DNA from: Planctomycetia bacterium
GTDB taxonomy: Bacteria > Planctomycetota > Planctomycetia > Pirellulales > UBA1268
Assembly (NCBI GenBank): GCA_021414115.1
Contig: JAIOPD010000065.1
Span: 1-57,468 of the forward strand
Length of the DNA: 57,468 bases
Reading direction: 5' to 3'
Both the position numbers and the translations under genes were made by a program. The number at the start of each line of letters is the position of its first letter. Position 1 is the stretch's first letter. Under the pieces are notes generated by a model. That model ran no database searches. It had not been told where the DNA came from and saw nothing but the letters and a program-made list of their open reading frames with translations. This document shows, piece by piece, positions 17,959 through 26,381 of this stretch.

Positions 17959-20445
17959 ATGGACATAAGACAACCCGCAGGGCTGCTCGGGCCAGACGAG
18001 GCTCTGGCCCTGACCGAGAAACCGGGATTCCTTGATCTGAGCAAGGTCACGGCGCTCGGATCGGGGGCGGCTAGGCAGCTCGGCCGCCACGGCGGCCCGA
18101 TCTCCCTCGCGGGTCTCCGTCACCTCGCGCTGGACGACGCCAAGCACCTTGGGCGGCATTGCGATCTCTTGATTCTGGACGGTCTCTCGACCCTCGATGC
18201 CGAGGTGGCGGTTCTTCTTGGCCGGCATCGTGGTGGACTTTCGCTGCGCGGTATCCGCACCCTCGATCCCGCGGTCGCCAACGGGTTGGCTTCTGCCCGA
18301 GGAGACATCTGGCTCATGGGGCTGCGCTCGCTTGATGTCGACACCGCCGCGGCACTCGCCTCCGTGAGTGGCACGCTGGTGCTCGATGGGCTGACCGAGG
18401 TCACGGAAAACGTGGTGGCTGCGTTGGCAAAGCACCGCGGTGGGCTCTCGCTCGGCGGATTGCAGGCCATGAGTGAATCGCATGCCCGCCTGCTTGCGCG
18501 GCACACGGGCAGCCTGACGCTCGACGCGGTTTCGGCCATGTCCGCGGAAGCTGCGGCCGCGCTGGCCGGGCACCGGGGCGGGCTTTCGCTCGGTGGTCTG
18601 TCGGAGCTTCCGCACGATGTCGCCGGAGCGCTGGCCACGACGGCGGATGATCTGCGGCTCGATGGCCTTCGTTCGCTGCCTGACGACGTCGCGGCGGCGC
18701 TGGCGGGGCATCGAGGGTGGCTGTCGCTCAATGGCCTGAGCGTGATCGAGGCCGCCGCGTGCCGGACATTGGCTGGGCATCCCGGCTGGCTGTCGCTCAT
18801 GGGGCTCGCGGACGTTTCCGACGCCTGCGCTCTCGAGCTTGCCGATCATGCCCGCCTGAGGCTGCCGCCTAGGCTGCTCGAGGGGAAGCGATCGCGTGAC
18901 GGCGTGCAGGCAGCGGGTGCGACGGCCAGTCGCGAAGAGCCATCTTTCGGGGTAGCGATCATCGGTTCCGGGTTTGCGGGCATCGGGATGGCGATCGGCC
19001 TGCGGAATGCTGGGCGGCAGGATTTCGTGATCTTCGAAAAAGCAGCCACGCTCGGCGGAACCTGGCGAGACAACACCTATCCGGGCTGTGCGTGTGACAT
19101 CCCGTCGTACCTCTACTCGTATTCATTTTTTCCCGAGCCGAACTGGTCTTCACGCTATGCGCCGCAGCAGGAGATCCTCGCCTACATGGAGAAGGTCGCC
19201 CGGTCACACGGCATCGAGCCCTTCATTCGGTATCGTACGGCGATCACGGCGCTGGAGTGGAACGAGGCGGATCAGCTGTGGCAGCTCACGGCTGCCGACG
19301 GAAGGCAGTATCGCGCCCGAGCCGTGATCGGCGCCGTGGGAGGCATTCATCATCCACAGGTGCCCGAGATTCACGGCCTTCGCTCCTTCGCCGGACCGGC
19401 GTTTCACACGGCCCGCTGGCGGCACGACATCGACCTAACGGGTCGGAAGGTTGCCGTGATCGGCACCGGTGCGAGCAGCATTCAGGTGGTGCCCGAGGTG
19501 GCGAAGGTCGCCAGCAGGCTCATCGTCTACCAGCGAACGCCGGCATGGGTCCTGCCCCGCAAGGATCGCCGCTTCTCCCGCCTGTTCCGCTGGGCTGCGG
19601 CGCGAGTGCCCGGCGTGCACCGTTTGCGGAGGTTCGTCGACTACTGGTCGGCGGAACTGCGGGCCATTCCCCTGATCCTCGATCCTCGGTTGCTCGTGCA
19701 TGGCCAGCGGACGACCGACAAGTTTCTCAAGCGATGCATCACGGAGATGCAGATTCGCCGCAAGCTGGTACCCCGCTACTCGATGGGCTGTAAGCGGATT
19801 CTTACCTCGAACGACTACTATCCAGCGCTCGGTCGCGATCACGTCGAAGTGGTCATGGAACCGATCATCGAGGTGCGGCCATGGTCCGTGGTGACGGCGG
19901 ACGGCGCCGAGAGAGCCGTCGATGCGATTGTTCTCGCGACCGGATTCAAGCCCTTCAACATCACCGACGGCATGCGCGTCACGGGCCGGGCAGGCGCCAG
20001 CCTGGCCGCTGCGTGGCGCAATGGCCCGGAAGCTTTCCGCGGGGTCGCCGTGGCGGGATTTCCAAACCTTTTCCTGATGATGGGCCCGAACACCGCTCTC
20101 GCCCACAACTCCATCATCGTCATGATCGAAGCGCAGGTGCGTTACATCGTCCAGTGCCTGCAGTGGCTCGCCGACGGCAGGCTCGACAGCGTCGAGGTGC
20201 GGCCCGACGTGCAGCGGGTCTACAACGAACGGCTCGTCGGGCGGTTCGAACGCACGGTCTGGTCACCGGAGGTGGAGTCGCCGCGGCGTGGCCGGGCGCT
20301 GGTGCCGTGCACGACGTGGTATCGCCATCCGTCGGGGAAAAACCATGTGCTCTGGCCAGGATCCTCGGTGTCGTACTGCGCGGCTCTGCGACACGCCGAC
20401 ATCCGGGACTTCCTCCCGAAGGACGGCGGATCGCCTTCGCGATAG
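17959..20445 (+). CDS. LRR-like repeat domain fused to a Baeyer-Villiger-type flavin monooxygenase
   Basis: The 828-residue product has two parts. Residues about 24-302 are twelve 23-residue repeats of the form LSL.GL..L....A.AL..HRGG, an LRR-like solenoid common in planctomycetes. Residues about 328-828 form a flavoprotein monooxygenase: FAD site IIGSGFAG (334-341), GGTWRDNTYPGCACD (366-380), the Baeyer-Villiger fingerprint FAGPAFHTARW (477-487, FxGxxxHxxxW), NADPH site IGTGASS (501-507), and DAIVLATGF near the C-terminus. All key motifs are present, so it should be active, oxidising ketones, aldehydes or heteroatoms with NADPH and O2. The linker (303-327) is polar. I prefer ATG 17959; GTG 17875 would add 28 unconvincing residues. 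It has no clear signal peptide. Nearby glycan genes run on both strands. Confidence 0.88.
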   Translation: MDIRQPAGLLGPDEALALTEKPGFLDLSKVTALGSGAARQLGRHGGPISLAGLRHLALDDAKHLGRHCDLLILDGLSTLDAEVAVLLGRHRGGLSLRGIRTLDPAVANGLASARGDIWLMGLRSLDVDTAAALASVSGTLVLDGLTEVTENVVAALAKHRGGLSLGGLQAMSESHARLLARHTGSLTLDAVSAMSAEAAAALAGHRGGLSLGGLSELPHDVAGALATTADDLRLDGLRSLPDDVAAALAGHRGWLSLNGLSVIEAAACRTLAGHPGWLSLMGLADVSDACALELADHARLRLPPRLLEGKRSRDGVQAAGATASREEPSFGVAIIGSGFAGIGMAIGLRNAGRQDFVIFEKAATLGGTWRDNTYPGCACDIPSYLYSYSFFPEPNWSSRYAPQQEILAYMEKVARSHGIEPFIRYRTAITALEWNEADQLWQLTAADGRQYRARAVIGAVGGIHHPQVPEIHGLRSFAGPAFHTARWRHDIDLTGRKVAVIGTGASSIQVVPEVAKVASRLIVYQRTPAWVLPRKDRRFSRLFRWAAARVPGVHRLRRFVDYWSAELRAIPLILDPRLLVHGQRTTDKFLKRCITEMQIRRKLVPRYSMGCKRILTSNDYYPALGRDHVEVVMEPIIEVRPWSVVTADGAERAVDAIVLATGFKPFNITDGMRVTGRAGASLAAAWRNGPEAFRGVAVAGFPNLFLMMGPNTALAHNSIIVMIEAQVRYIVQCLQWLADGRLDSVEVRPDVQRVYNERLVGRFERTVWSPEVESPRRGRALVPCTTWYRHPSGKNHVLWPGSSVSYCAALRHADIRDFLPKDGGSPSR

Positions 20446-20466
20446 AGCCCATTCGACCTTGCTGCA

Positions 20467-20487
20467 TCGCCGGCTCGGGGGCGGCGA
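20467..20487. terminator. Hairpin between convergent genes
   Basis: TCGCCG (20467-20472) and CGGCGA (20482-20487) form a 6-bp GC-rich stem with a 9-base loop, in the 53-bp gap between two converging genes. There is no long T run. Confidence 0.35.
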
Positions 20488-20498
20488 AAGTCTCGTCG

Positions 20499-21611
20499 CT
20501 ACGCAGCGCGGGTGACGCGGGCGACTTCGGTCCGGTCTTCCTCGAGATGCCGCCGCAGGCGGGCGCGCTCGGCGGCCGCGAGACGGAGGCCCGCGCCGAG
20601 CTTCGCGAGCAGCTCAATGTCGTAGTAGCGGAGGGCGTTGCACAGCACGTAGATCTCGTGCAGCAAATCGGGTGTGCCTGCCGGCGACGTGATGTCGCAG
20701 ATGTTGTCGGAGCCGAGCCGCACGTGGATCCCCGCGTCGAGCATCTCCAGCACCCGGGCGATTGAGTTGAAGGTGGGGGTGGCGACCGTGCGGTATTGCC
20801 GCATGCTGATCGCCGCCGACGGGCAGCAGATCACGCCGAGGTTCAGCGCCGCGATCCCGGCGAGCAGCCGGGCGAAACGCCGCTCGTCGTAGGTGGAGGG
20901 GGAGATCACGTGCACCAGCCAGATCCGGGGCGGCTCGAATGGGCTCGAGCCCATGTCGAGCTCGTCCACCAGTCGCACGACCGTCTCGGTTGCCGTCTCC
21001 GCCGGATGATTCATCTGATCGACGTGGATGTGCAGCTCCTTGCCGAGTTCGGCGGCCAGGAGGATCGCCCGTCGGCAGCACTCCTCGAAGCCCACGTGCT
21101 CCGGATAGCGGCGGCGGTCATCTCGCTCCGGCAGAAGCCCGACGAAGTCGGCCAGCCTCGCGCCGTCTTTCAGCAGCGCCCAGCGGTGCGGCTCGTCGTC
21201 GCGGAAGCCGAGCGGCGAATAGGCGCCCACGGCAAGGTCGAGCGAGCCGCGGCGGGCGTCGCGAATGCGGAGCAGCGATTCGACCGCGGCGAGGCCCACG
21301 CGGTCGGCGGTCGTATCGACGACGGTCGCGGCCCGCGTCGTGCCCGCCTCCAGCATCCGATCGAGGAACCACTCGACGCGGCCGCTGAGATTCTCTGGCT
21401 CGTAGCAGGAACTCGCATGGATCGCCGGGATCAGCGAATGCTTCGCGGCCAGCGAGAGCCGCGACTCGAGCCCTCGATCCCGGGCCTCGAGAATCTCTCG
21501 CGTGGCATCAAGGGTGCCGGATCGGTCGAGGTGCAGATGGGCGTTGTAAAACCCGCCGAGTTCCATCACGCGGGCGTGCAAGGCTTCGAAGAATGGTGTC
21601 GCGTGGCGCAT
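20499..21611 (-). CDS. Cytosine deaminase-like metal-dependent amidohydrolase
   Basis: The 370-residue protein carries the amidohydrolase signature: NAHLHLDRSGT (H25 and H27 metal ligands), HIHVDQ near 195-200, a histidine in WLVHVISPS near 235, and LGSDNICDITSP near 320 supplying the catalytic Asp. These match the cytosine deaminase/AtzC-like branch of TIM-barrel hydrolases that deaminate ring amines or cleave C-N bonds. The substrate cannot be read from sequence. Start ATG 21611 follows gcaattc-poor sequence without a clear Shine-Dalgarno. It converges with the BVMO gene and is followed upstream by a glycosyltransferase on the same strand with a 35-bp gap. Biochemically it could act on a nitrogenous heterocycle; a role in the glycan locus is unproven. 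Confidence 0.75.
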   Translation of the reverse strand: MRHATPFFEALHARVMELGGFYNAHLHLDRSGTLDATREILEARDRGLESRLSLAAKHSLIPAIHASSCYEPENLSGRVEWFLDRMLEAGTTRAATVVDTTADRVGLAAVESLLRIRDARRGSLDLAVGAYSPLGFRDDEPHRWALLKDGARLADFVGLLPERDDRRRYPEHVGFEECCRRAILLAAELGKELHIHVDQMNHPAETATETVVRLVDELDMGSSPFEPPRIWLVHVISPSTYDERRFARLLAGIAALNLGVICCPSAAISMRQYRTVATPTFNSIARVLEMLDAGIHVRLGSDNICDITSPAGTPDLLHEIYVLCNALRYYDIELLAKLGAGLRLAAAERARLRRHLEEDRTEVARVTRAA

Positions 21612-21646
21612 GCGTCGAATCCCGATGATTCCCGTGGGGCCGCGGC

Positions 21647-22732
21647 TTAGGCGGCACGTCTCAGCGTCCCGCCGGTCTGACCGATCGGCGCCGGAAAGGC
21701 CGAGATTTCAGTCTGCGAGTCGGTTGTGGCGGCGTAGGCATACAGCGTCGATTCGGCACCGCAGAGCGCCTGGAGCCGTCCGGCGGCCCAGCCCAGCGAG
21801 CGCGCCGCGATGGTCAGCGAGCCGATGCCAAAAAGCGGTATGGCTAGCAGGGCGAGGCCTGCGACCGTTCGCACGACGCTCATCGCCGCGGTTGTGGCCA
21901 CGACGGTGGTCGTGATGCGGTCATGCTTCATTCGGAAATGCGTGATCGATTGCGAGGCGCCCCGCCAGAACTGGTAGCGAAGCGTGAGTCGGTCCGGCGG
22001 AATCATTTCATGCACGACTGCATCGGGCGCCCACGAGCAGCGGCATCCCGCGGCGATGGCCGCCCGGCAGAAGGCGGTATCGGAGCCGCCGGTGAGCAGC
22101 AATCGCTCATCGAACATGAGTCCGCTCGCCGCCAGCCAACGCAGGTCGCAAAGCCAGTTATTCGTCACGATCGTGTAGTGTCCGCCCGAGGCCGCGGCGG
22201 TGGCGGTACCTGCGTATTTGCGTCGGGAGCGGGAGGCAAGGCTCGCGTTGACGAGCCGCTGCCAGATCGTTGCCGTCGGGGGTGTGGGCGAGACGCCGAC
22301 CGGGCCGCCCACGAGTTCCGCGCCCGACCGCCGCCACTCGCCGGCGAGGTTCACGAGCCAGTCGGGCTCGGGCACCTCGTCGTCGTCGATGAAGCAGACC
22401 GCGTTGGCGTTGCTCGCCAGGGCTTCACGGAGGGCACGATTTCGTGCCACCGGGATACCGACCCGCGGTTCGACCACGTACTGCGTGCCCGGAATACGGT
22501 CGCGATAGGCATCGACGGTCGCACGGCCCGAGCCCTGAGCGTCGTTGTCAACCACGAGCAGTGTGACATCGGCGTCGGGAGGCAGTTCGACCCGGGAATA
22601 GCCCTCGAGAAACTCGGCAAGTTCGCGGGATCGGCGGAACGTCAGCACCGCCACCAGGATTAACTGCCGGCTGTCGCCATCCGGCACCGGGGCGGAAACC
22701 ACGCGAAGCGGAGGTCTGGGTGCCATGGGCAA
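21647..22732 (-). CDS. Family 2-type glycosyltransferase with C-terminal membrane segments
   Basis: The 361-residue protein has a GT-A fold start (LILVAVLTFRRSRELAEFLE), nucleotide-sugar region LLVVDNDAQGSG, GIPVARNRAL and the metal-binding FIDDDEVPEPDWL near 115-127. GLMFDERLLLTGGSDTAFCR near 215-235 supplies the acceptor-side acidic motif. Hydrophobic stretches near 285-330 indicate one or two membrane helices, so it likely works at the inner face of the cytoplasmic membrane. The specificity is unknown. It lies between an amidohydrolase and a pyruvyltransferase-like gene on the same strand; the 134-bp gap to the latter argues for a separate or weakly linked promoter. ATG 22732 is preferred, but MAPRPPLRV two codons on is equally possible. 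Confidence 0.8.
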   Translation of the reverse strand: MPMAPRPPLRVVSAPVPDGDSRQLILVAVLTFRRSRELAEFLEGYSRVELPPDADVTLLVVDNDAQGSGRATVDAYRDRIPGTQYVVEPRVGIPVARNRALREALASNANAVCFIDDDEVPEPDWLVNLAGEWRRSGAELVGGPVGVSPTPPTATIWQRLVNASLASRSRRKYAGTATAAASGGHYTIVTNNWLCDLRWLAASGLMFDERLLLTGGSDTAFCRAAIAAGCRCSWAPDAVVHEMIPPDRLTLRYQFWRGASQSITHFRMKHDRITTTVVATTAAMSVVRTVAGLALLAIPLFGIGSLTIAARSLGWAAGRLQALCGAESTLYAYAATTDSQTEISAFPAPIGQTGGTLRRAA

Positions 22733-22866
22733 AAGCCGGTGAGTCCGTGGTCCGAAGCTGCCGGGGGCGGTGCCCCCCCGCGACGCCTACGGGAGAAATA
22801 AGCATCGGCGGAATCGACACGACCGCTCCAATCGAACCGTGCACGGAATCGTGTTCCTGTACAGTT

Positions 22867-24228
22867 CTACGGTCCCCGGGCCTTTTCCGAGCGAGCCATG
22901 CTGGCCCGGAGCGAGGGCCGGAAATCCGTCGCTTGCCGCAGGCAACGCAGCTGCCAACGGCCAAGCATGGCCAACGGGCTGCGAGGGGCACGATTTTTTG
23001 CGACATAGAGATCATCGTGCGGGCCGGGCTCAGGGAATCTTGATGGTGCCGGCGTCAGGCATTGCGGTGTTCCGGTCACGACACCATCGGTCACGAACTG
23101 CCGAATGATGTCGCCGAACCGGGCCTGGCAGCTGCGGATCTGCCGGACGGCTGCGCGAATCCGTTGGCGGAGTTCCTCGCCGGCGTCGATGAGCCGGCTG
23201 GCCTCACTTACGATTCCCGGCACGTCGTCGCTGGAGATGACGGGAAACTCGAGCCCGAGCATGGGCCCGAGCCCCTCGGTCTTGAACGTGTTGCCCGGGA
23301 GAAGAACGACCGGCGTACCCTCAGAAAGCGCGCTGATCGACGTGTGGTATCGACCTCCGAGCACCAGCGTCGCGGCCGCGAGCAGCGGGAGAATCTGCTC
23401 GAAGTGTCCGAACTCATCGGATGAGACAACGTCACAGGGGATGCCCCCCAAGGACCTCTCCGCGGCTCGGACAATGCCCCCGTCTGCCGGCCGCGAGAAG
23501 ACGAACACCGGCCTGAGTCCATGACGGCCCGCGATCTCTCGCACCGCCGCGAGGGTCGAGCCGATGCTGTGAGCCGTGAGTACTGCGGAGCCTGAGATGC
23601 AGAAGTATGGAACGGGCGGCACTGGAGCCGGCGGCCCCGGGAAGGCCGGCGTTGCGGCGAAAGCCATGTCGGGGCAGAGGAGCAGTTCGTCGAGCCCGAT
23701 GCCTCGGGCAAAGGCGTAGGAGCGTGCCTCGCGGACGGCGACGAGGGCGAATGCGCCGAAGATGCCGGCCACGACTTCGGCATCGGCGGCACTGCACGCG
23801 TAGAGGGTCTGGTTGACGGCCAGTACGGGCTTTTGCCACAGGTGCGCGGCGAGAAAAGGCGGGCCGAACAACTGCACATTCCGCAGGTACGCCTGCGGTC
23901 CGACCGTTCCCTCGCCCTGAAATACCACGATGTCTGCTGTTTCTGCTTCTCGGAGAATGTCGCCGAAGCGCTCGCTCGTCAGGGCGTGGAGGAACCGGAG
24001 GTCATTCGCGGAGGGGGACGGGCTGGCGTACATCGCACGAATGCTCGCGCCGTGCGCTGCCGCCACCAGTCCGTCGACCGGATGGGTCTTGGGAAGCGGC
24101 ACGGTGACGATCTCGAGGTCCGGAACGCCTTCGAGGCTCGAGCGGAGAAAGCCAAGCAGGTTACGACTCGTCGCCTGGCAGCCCCAGTTCGCACGATCAC
24201 CTGTGTAGTTGAGAACGCAGATCTTCAT
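22867..24228 (-). CDS. Polysaccharide pyruvyltransferase family protein
   Basis: I start at ATG 24228, giving 453 residues. The product begins MKICVLNYTGDRANWGCQAT, an N-terminal Rossmann-like strand with the NxGD/WG pattern of this family. Later motifs are VVFQGEGTVGPQ near 100, VREARSYAFARG near 165, and GGRYHTSISALSEGTPVVLL near 300, which contains the conserved R/SYH signature. Members add ketal pyruvate from PEP to sugars or act as related polymer-modifying transferases. An upstream extension of 82 codons is Arg/Pro-rich shadow sequence and was rejected. The gene is divergent from the sulfotransferase at 24473 across a 244-bp gap that must hold two promoters. The C-terminal 70 residues are basic and lack a family match by eye. 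Confidence 0.8.
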   Translation of the reverse strand: MKICVLNYTGDRANWGCQATSRNLLGFLRSSLEGVPDLEIVTVPLPKTHPVDGLVAAAHGASIRAMYASPSPSANDLRFLHALTSERFGDILREAETADIVVFQGEGTVGPQAYLRNVQLFGPPFLAAHLWQKPVLAVNQTLYACSAADAEVVAGIFGAFALVAVREARSYAFARGIGLDELLLCPDMAFAATPAFPGPPAPVPPVPYFCISGSAVLTAHSIGSTLAAVREIAGRHGLRPVFVFSRPADGGIVRAAERSLGGIPCDVVSSDEFGHFEQILPLLAAATLVLGGRYHTSISALSEGTPVVLLPGNTFKTEGLGPMLGLEFPVISSDDVPGIVSEASRLIDAGEELRQRIRAAVRQIRSCQARFGDIIRQFVTDGVVTGTPQCLTPAPSRFPEPGPHDDLYVAKNRAPRSPLAMLGRWQLRCLRQATDFRPSLRASMARSEKARGP

Positions 24229-24472
24229 GGCGGGGCGATGTCTGCGCGAGGTCGGTCTGTGTGCGGCGGTGATACTTCGCGGCAAAAGCTCGGGCAACGG
24301 CACTTTCGCAGAGGGACCCCCCGGTTCGCCCAGCCTGCCACGCCTGCCACGCCGCATGCCGGCGGGGCCACGGTTGACGTGCCCCCGCGTGGAGCAGTAT
24401 TTCTCGCTGCCACGGTGTACCGGCCACCGGCCGCGGGCTCGGGCCGCACGTTGTTCCGCCAGGACGCTCTCC

Positions 24473-25207
24473 ATGCGGTCGATCAGGCAATTGTTGCAGT
24501 TGACGAGGCTGCGAACCGCTGCGCCGCGGAAGGTTCACTTCCTGCACGTGGGAAAATGCGCCGGCACGGCGATCAAGGATCTTGCAACGCGGATCAACGC
24601 GCTGCCGAACGGCCCGCGAATTCTCGCGCACGGGCACAGCAAGAAGCTCGCGGAACTGCCTTGCGATGCAACCTACTTCTTCTCGGTGCGGCATCCTGTC
24701 AGCCGGTTCGTGAGCGCGTTTTCCATGCGAAAGCGCAAGGAACAGCCGCGGCTCTATCGTGAATGGACGGCAGGCGAGCAGGAGGCGTTTGAGCGGTTTC
24801 CCGAGGCCAACGATTTGGCGGAGAGCCTGTTCGCCCCTTCGGCCGCGGGAAGGGCCGCCTTCGCAGCCATGCAAAGCATCGGCCACATGTCGTTTCAGCA
24901 CGGCTTGTTCAAGGTCCGCGACGTCTTGTTCGCCCGTCCGCCGCTCTGCGTGCTTCGCCAGGAGAAGCTCGCTGCCGACGTGGCCCATCTGCTTCGGCTG
25001 CTGGACATTGACCAGGAGGTCGGGCTGCCCGCCGACAGCACGCGGGCGCACCGGAACGACTATTCCCGGACGCCTCCTCTCAGCGGCAAGGCGATCGAGA
25101 ACCTGACGGCGTGGTACGCGGTGGACATCGAGTATTACCGCCTGATCGACGCGTGGGTCGACGAGTCGCAGGGGCAATCTTCCGTCTTGGAAAGGCAGAC
25201 AGCGTGA
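24473..25207 (+). CDS. Sulfotransferase family protein
   Basis: From ATG 24473 the 244-residue product has KVHFLHVGKCAGTAIKDL at 20-37, the 5'-phosphosulfate-binding loop in the H.(P/G)KCAGT form used by carbohydrate sulfotransferases, and FFSVRHPVSRFVSAF at 69-83, the 3'-phosphate-binding R.P..R..S motif. It should transfer sulfate from PAPS to a sugar hydroxyl. A longer ORF begins at 24209, but its first 88 codons are low-quality and overlap the divergent gene. The stop TGA (25205-25207) overlaps the GTG start of the next gene, so the two are translationally coupled. It opens a four-gene coupled run. Confidence 0.85.
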   Translation: MRSIRQLLQLTRLRTAAPRKVHFLHVGKCAGTAIKDLATRINALPNGPRILAHGHSKKLAELPCDATYFFSVRHPVSRFVSAFSMRKRKEQPRLYREWTAGEQEAFERFPEANDLAESLFAPSAAGRAAFAAMQSIGHMSFQHGLFKVRDVLFARPPLCVLRQEKLAADVAHLLRLLDIDQEVGLPADSTRAHRNDYSRTPPLSGKAIENLTAWYAVDIEYYRLIDAWVDESQGQSSVLERQTA

Positions 25208-26379
25208 TCCGCAAGGCTCTTGCGTCTCTTCGTGGCTGGCAGGACGCATGGCACGCGCGGCGACTTCTCGCCGAGAACTTCGCCCGGCGCCGCCATGCAC
25301 CGCTGGCGATCGAGCAGCTCTTTCCGTCGGGCGGCACGCCCCGACGGATCCTGCTCCTGGTCGAGCGGGAGGAACTCTACGGTCGGTCCTTCTTTCTCGA
25401 CAGCCTCGGCGGACAAATCGTCCGTGGGATTCCGCCGCAGACCCGGCCCGATGATGTCGCGATCTGCTTCGGCTACACGGCCCTCGAGCGGCATGCGGCC
25501 CGGCTGCGAGCCAGCGGCATCACGAACCTGCTGTTCATCGAAGCCGGCTTCCTGCGCGGGGTGCTGCTCGACAATTCCTGCTCGATCTACGACCAGGCCC
25601 TCTGCTTCTTTGTGGACGATCTCGGCTTTCACTTCGATCCCACGTCTGCCACGCGGCTGGAGTGCCTGCTCAACGATCCGCAGCTGAATCCCACGGCAGC
25701 CGACCTAGAGCGAGCCCGGGCATTGCGCACGCGGATCGTGGAGTCGCGGCTCACCAAATACAACGACCAGCCCATGGCAGTTCCGGTCGGGCCGAAGCAG
25801 TCTGGCCGCGTGCTCGTCGTCGAGCAGGCCCGTAACGACTGGGCTGTGCTCAAGAGCGGTGGCAATCGCCGGTGTTTCGACTCGATCCTGCAGGCCGCGA
25901 TCGACGAGAACCCGGATGCCGAGATAGTCGTGAAGGTGCATCCCGACTCGCTCGACGGCAAACGAGGCGGCCTGCGGCGATCGTACTTCGGCCGCCTGCA
26001 GGGAAGCGGCCGGGTCACGATCGTGAGGGAGAAGGTCAATCCGTTCGCGCTCCTGGAGAGTATCGACGCGGTGTATGTCTTTTCGTCGATGCTCGGCTTC
26101 GAAGCCGCTCTCATGGGGAAAGACGTGCACGTCTTCGGAAAGCCCTGCTACGCCGGCTGGGGCTTTACCCGGGATCGTCGCGCCGTTCCCCGGCGCGACC
26201 GCCACCGCTCGCTCGATGAACTCGTACACTTCATCTACTTCGCGTATCAACACCACAAGGATCTCGAGGGCCAGTGGTGCGAGCCCGAGGCTGCGGTCGA
26301 CATACTCCTGGCATTGCGTGAGCGGTACATGGCGGAGGCGGAGGCGGTATCGCCGGGCCGCGCGTCGGAGGCTGCCTGA
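25204..26379 (+). CDS. Capsule polysaccharide biosynthesis protein, KpsC/LipA-like
   Basis: From GTG 25204 the protein has 391 residues. ILLLVEREELYGRSFFLDSL and LFIEAGFLRGVLL fit the first Rossmann half, and VLVVEQARNDWAVLKSGGN the second. Conserved features of the capsule-synthesis family follow: VVKVHPDSLDGKRGG, FALLESIDAVYVFSSMLGFE, then DVHVFGKPCYAGWGFTRDR with RHRSLDELVHFIYFAY. KpsC-type proteins are retaining beta-Kdo transferases that make the linker of group 2 capsules; here only one unit is present. The GTG overlaps the upstream TGA by four bases, and the next gene starts two bases after this stop, which implies one operon. A role in starting or anchoring a surface polymer is inference. 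Confidence 0.8.
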   Translation: MIRKALASLRGWQDAWHARRLLAENFARRRHAPLAIEQLFPSGGTPRRILLLVEREELYGRSFFLDSLGGQIVRGIPPQTRPDDVAICFGYTALERHAARLRASGITNLLFIEAGFLRGVLLDNSCSIYDQALCFFVDDLGFHFDPTSATRLECLLNDPQLNPTAADLERARALRTRIVESRLTKYNDQPMAVPVGPKQSGRVLVVEQARNDWAVLKSGGNRRCFDSILQAAIDENPDAEIVVKVHPDSLDGKRGGLRRSYFGRLQGSGRVTIVREKVNPFALLESIDAVYVFSSMLGFEAALMGKDVHVFGKPCYAGWGFTRDRRAVPRRDRHRSLDELVHFIYFAYQHHKDLEGQWCEPEAAVDILLALRERYMAEAEAVSPGRASEAA

Positions 26380-26381
26380 CG

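Noticed and set aside
22867-24474. The longer (535-codon) version of the pyruvyltransferase gene
   Set aside because: Its first 82 codons are Arg/Pro-rich and overlap the divergent promoter region; MKICVLNYTGDRANWG is the natural start.
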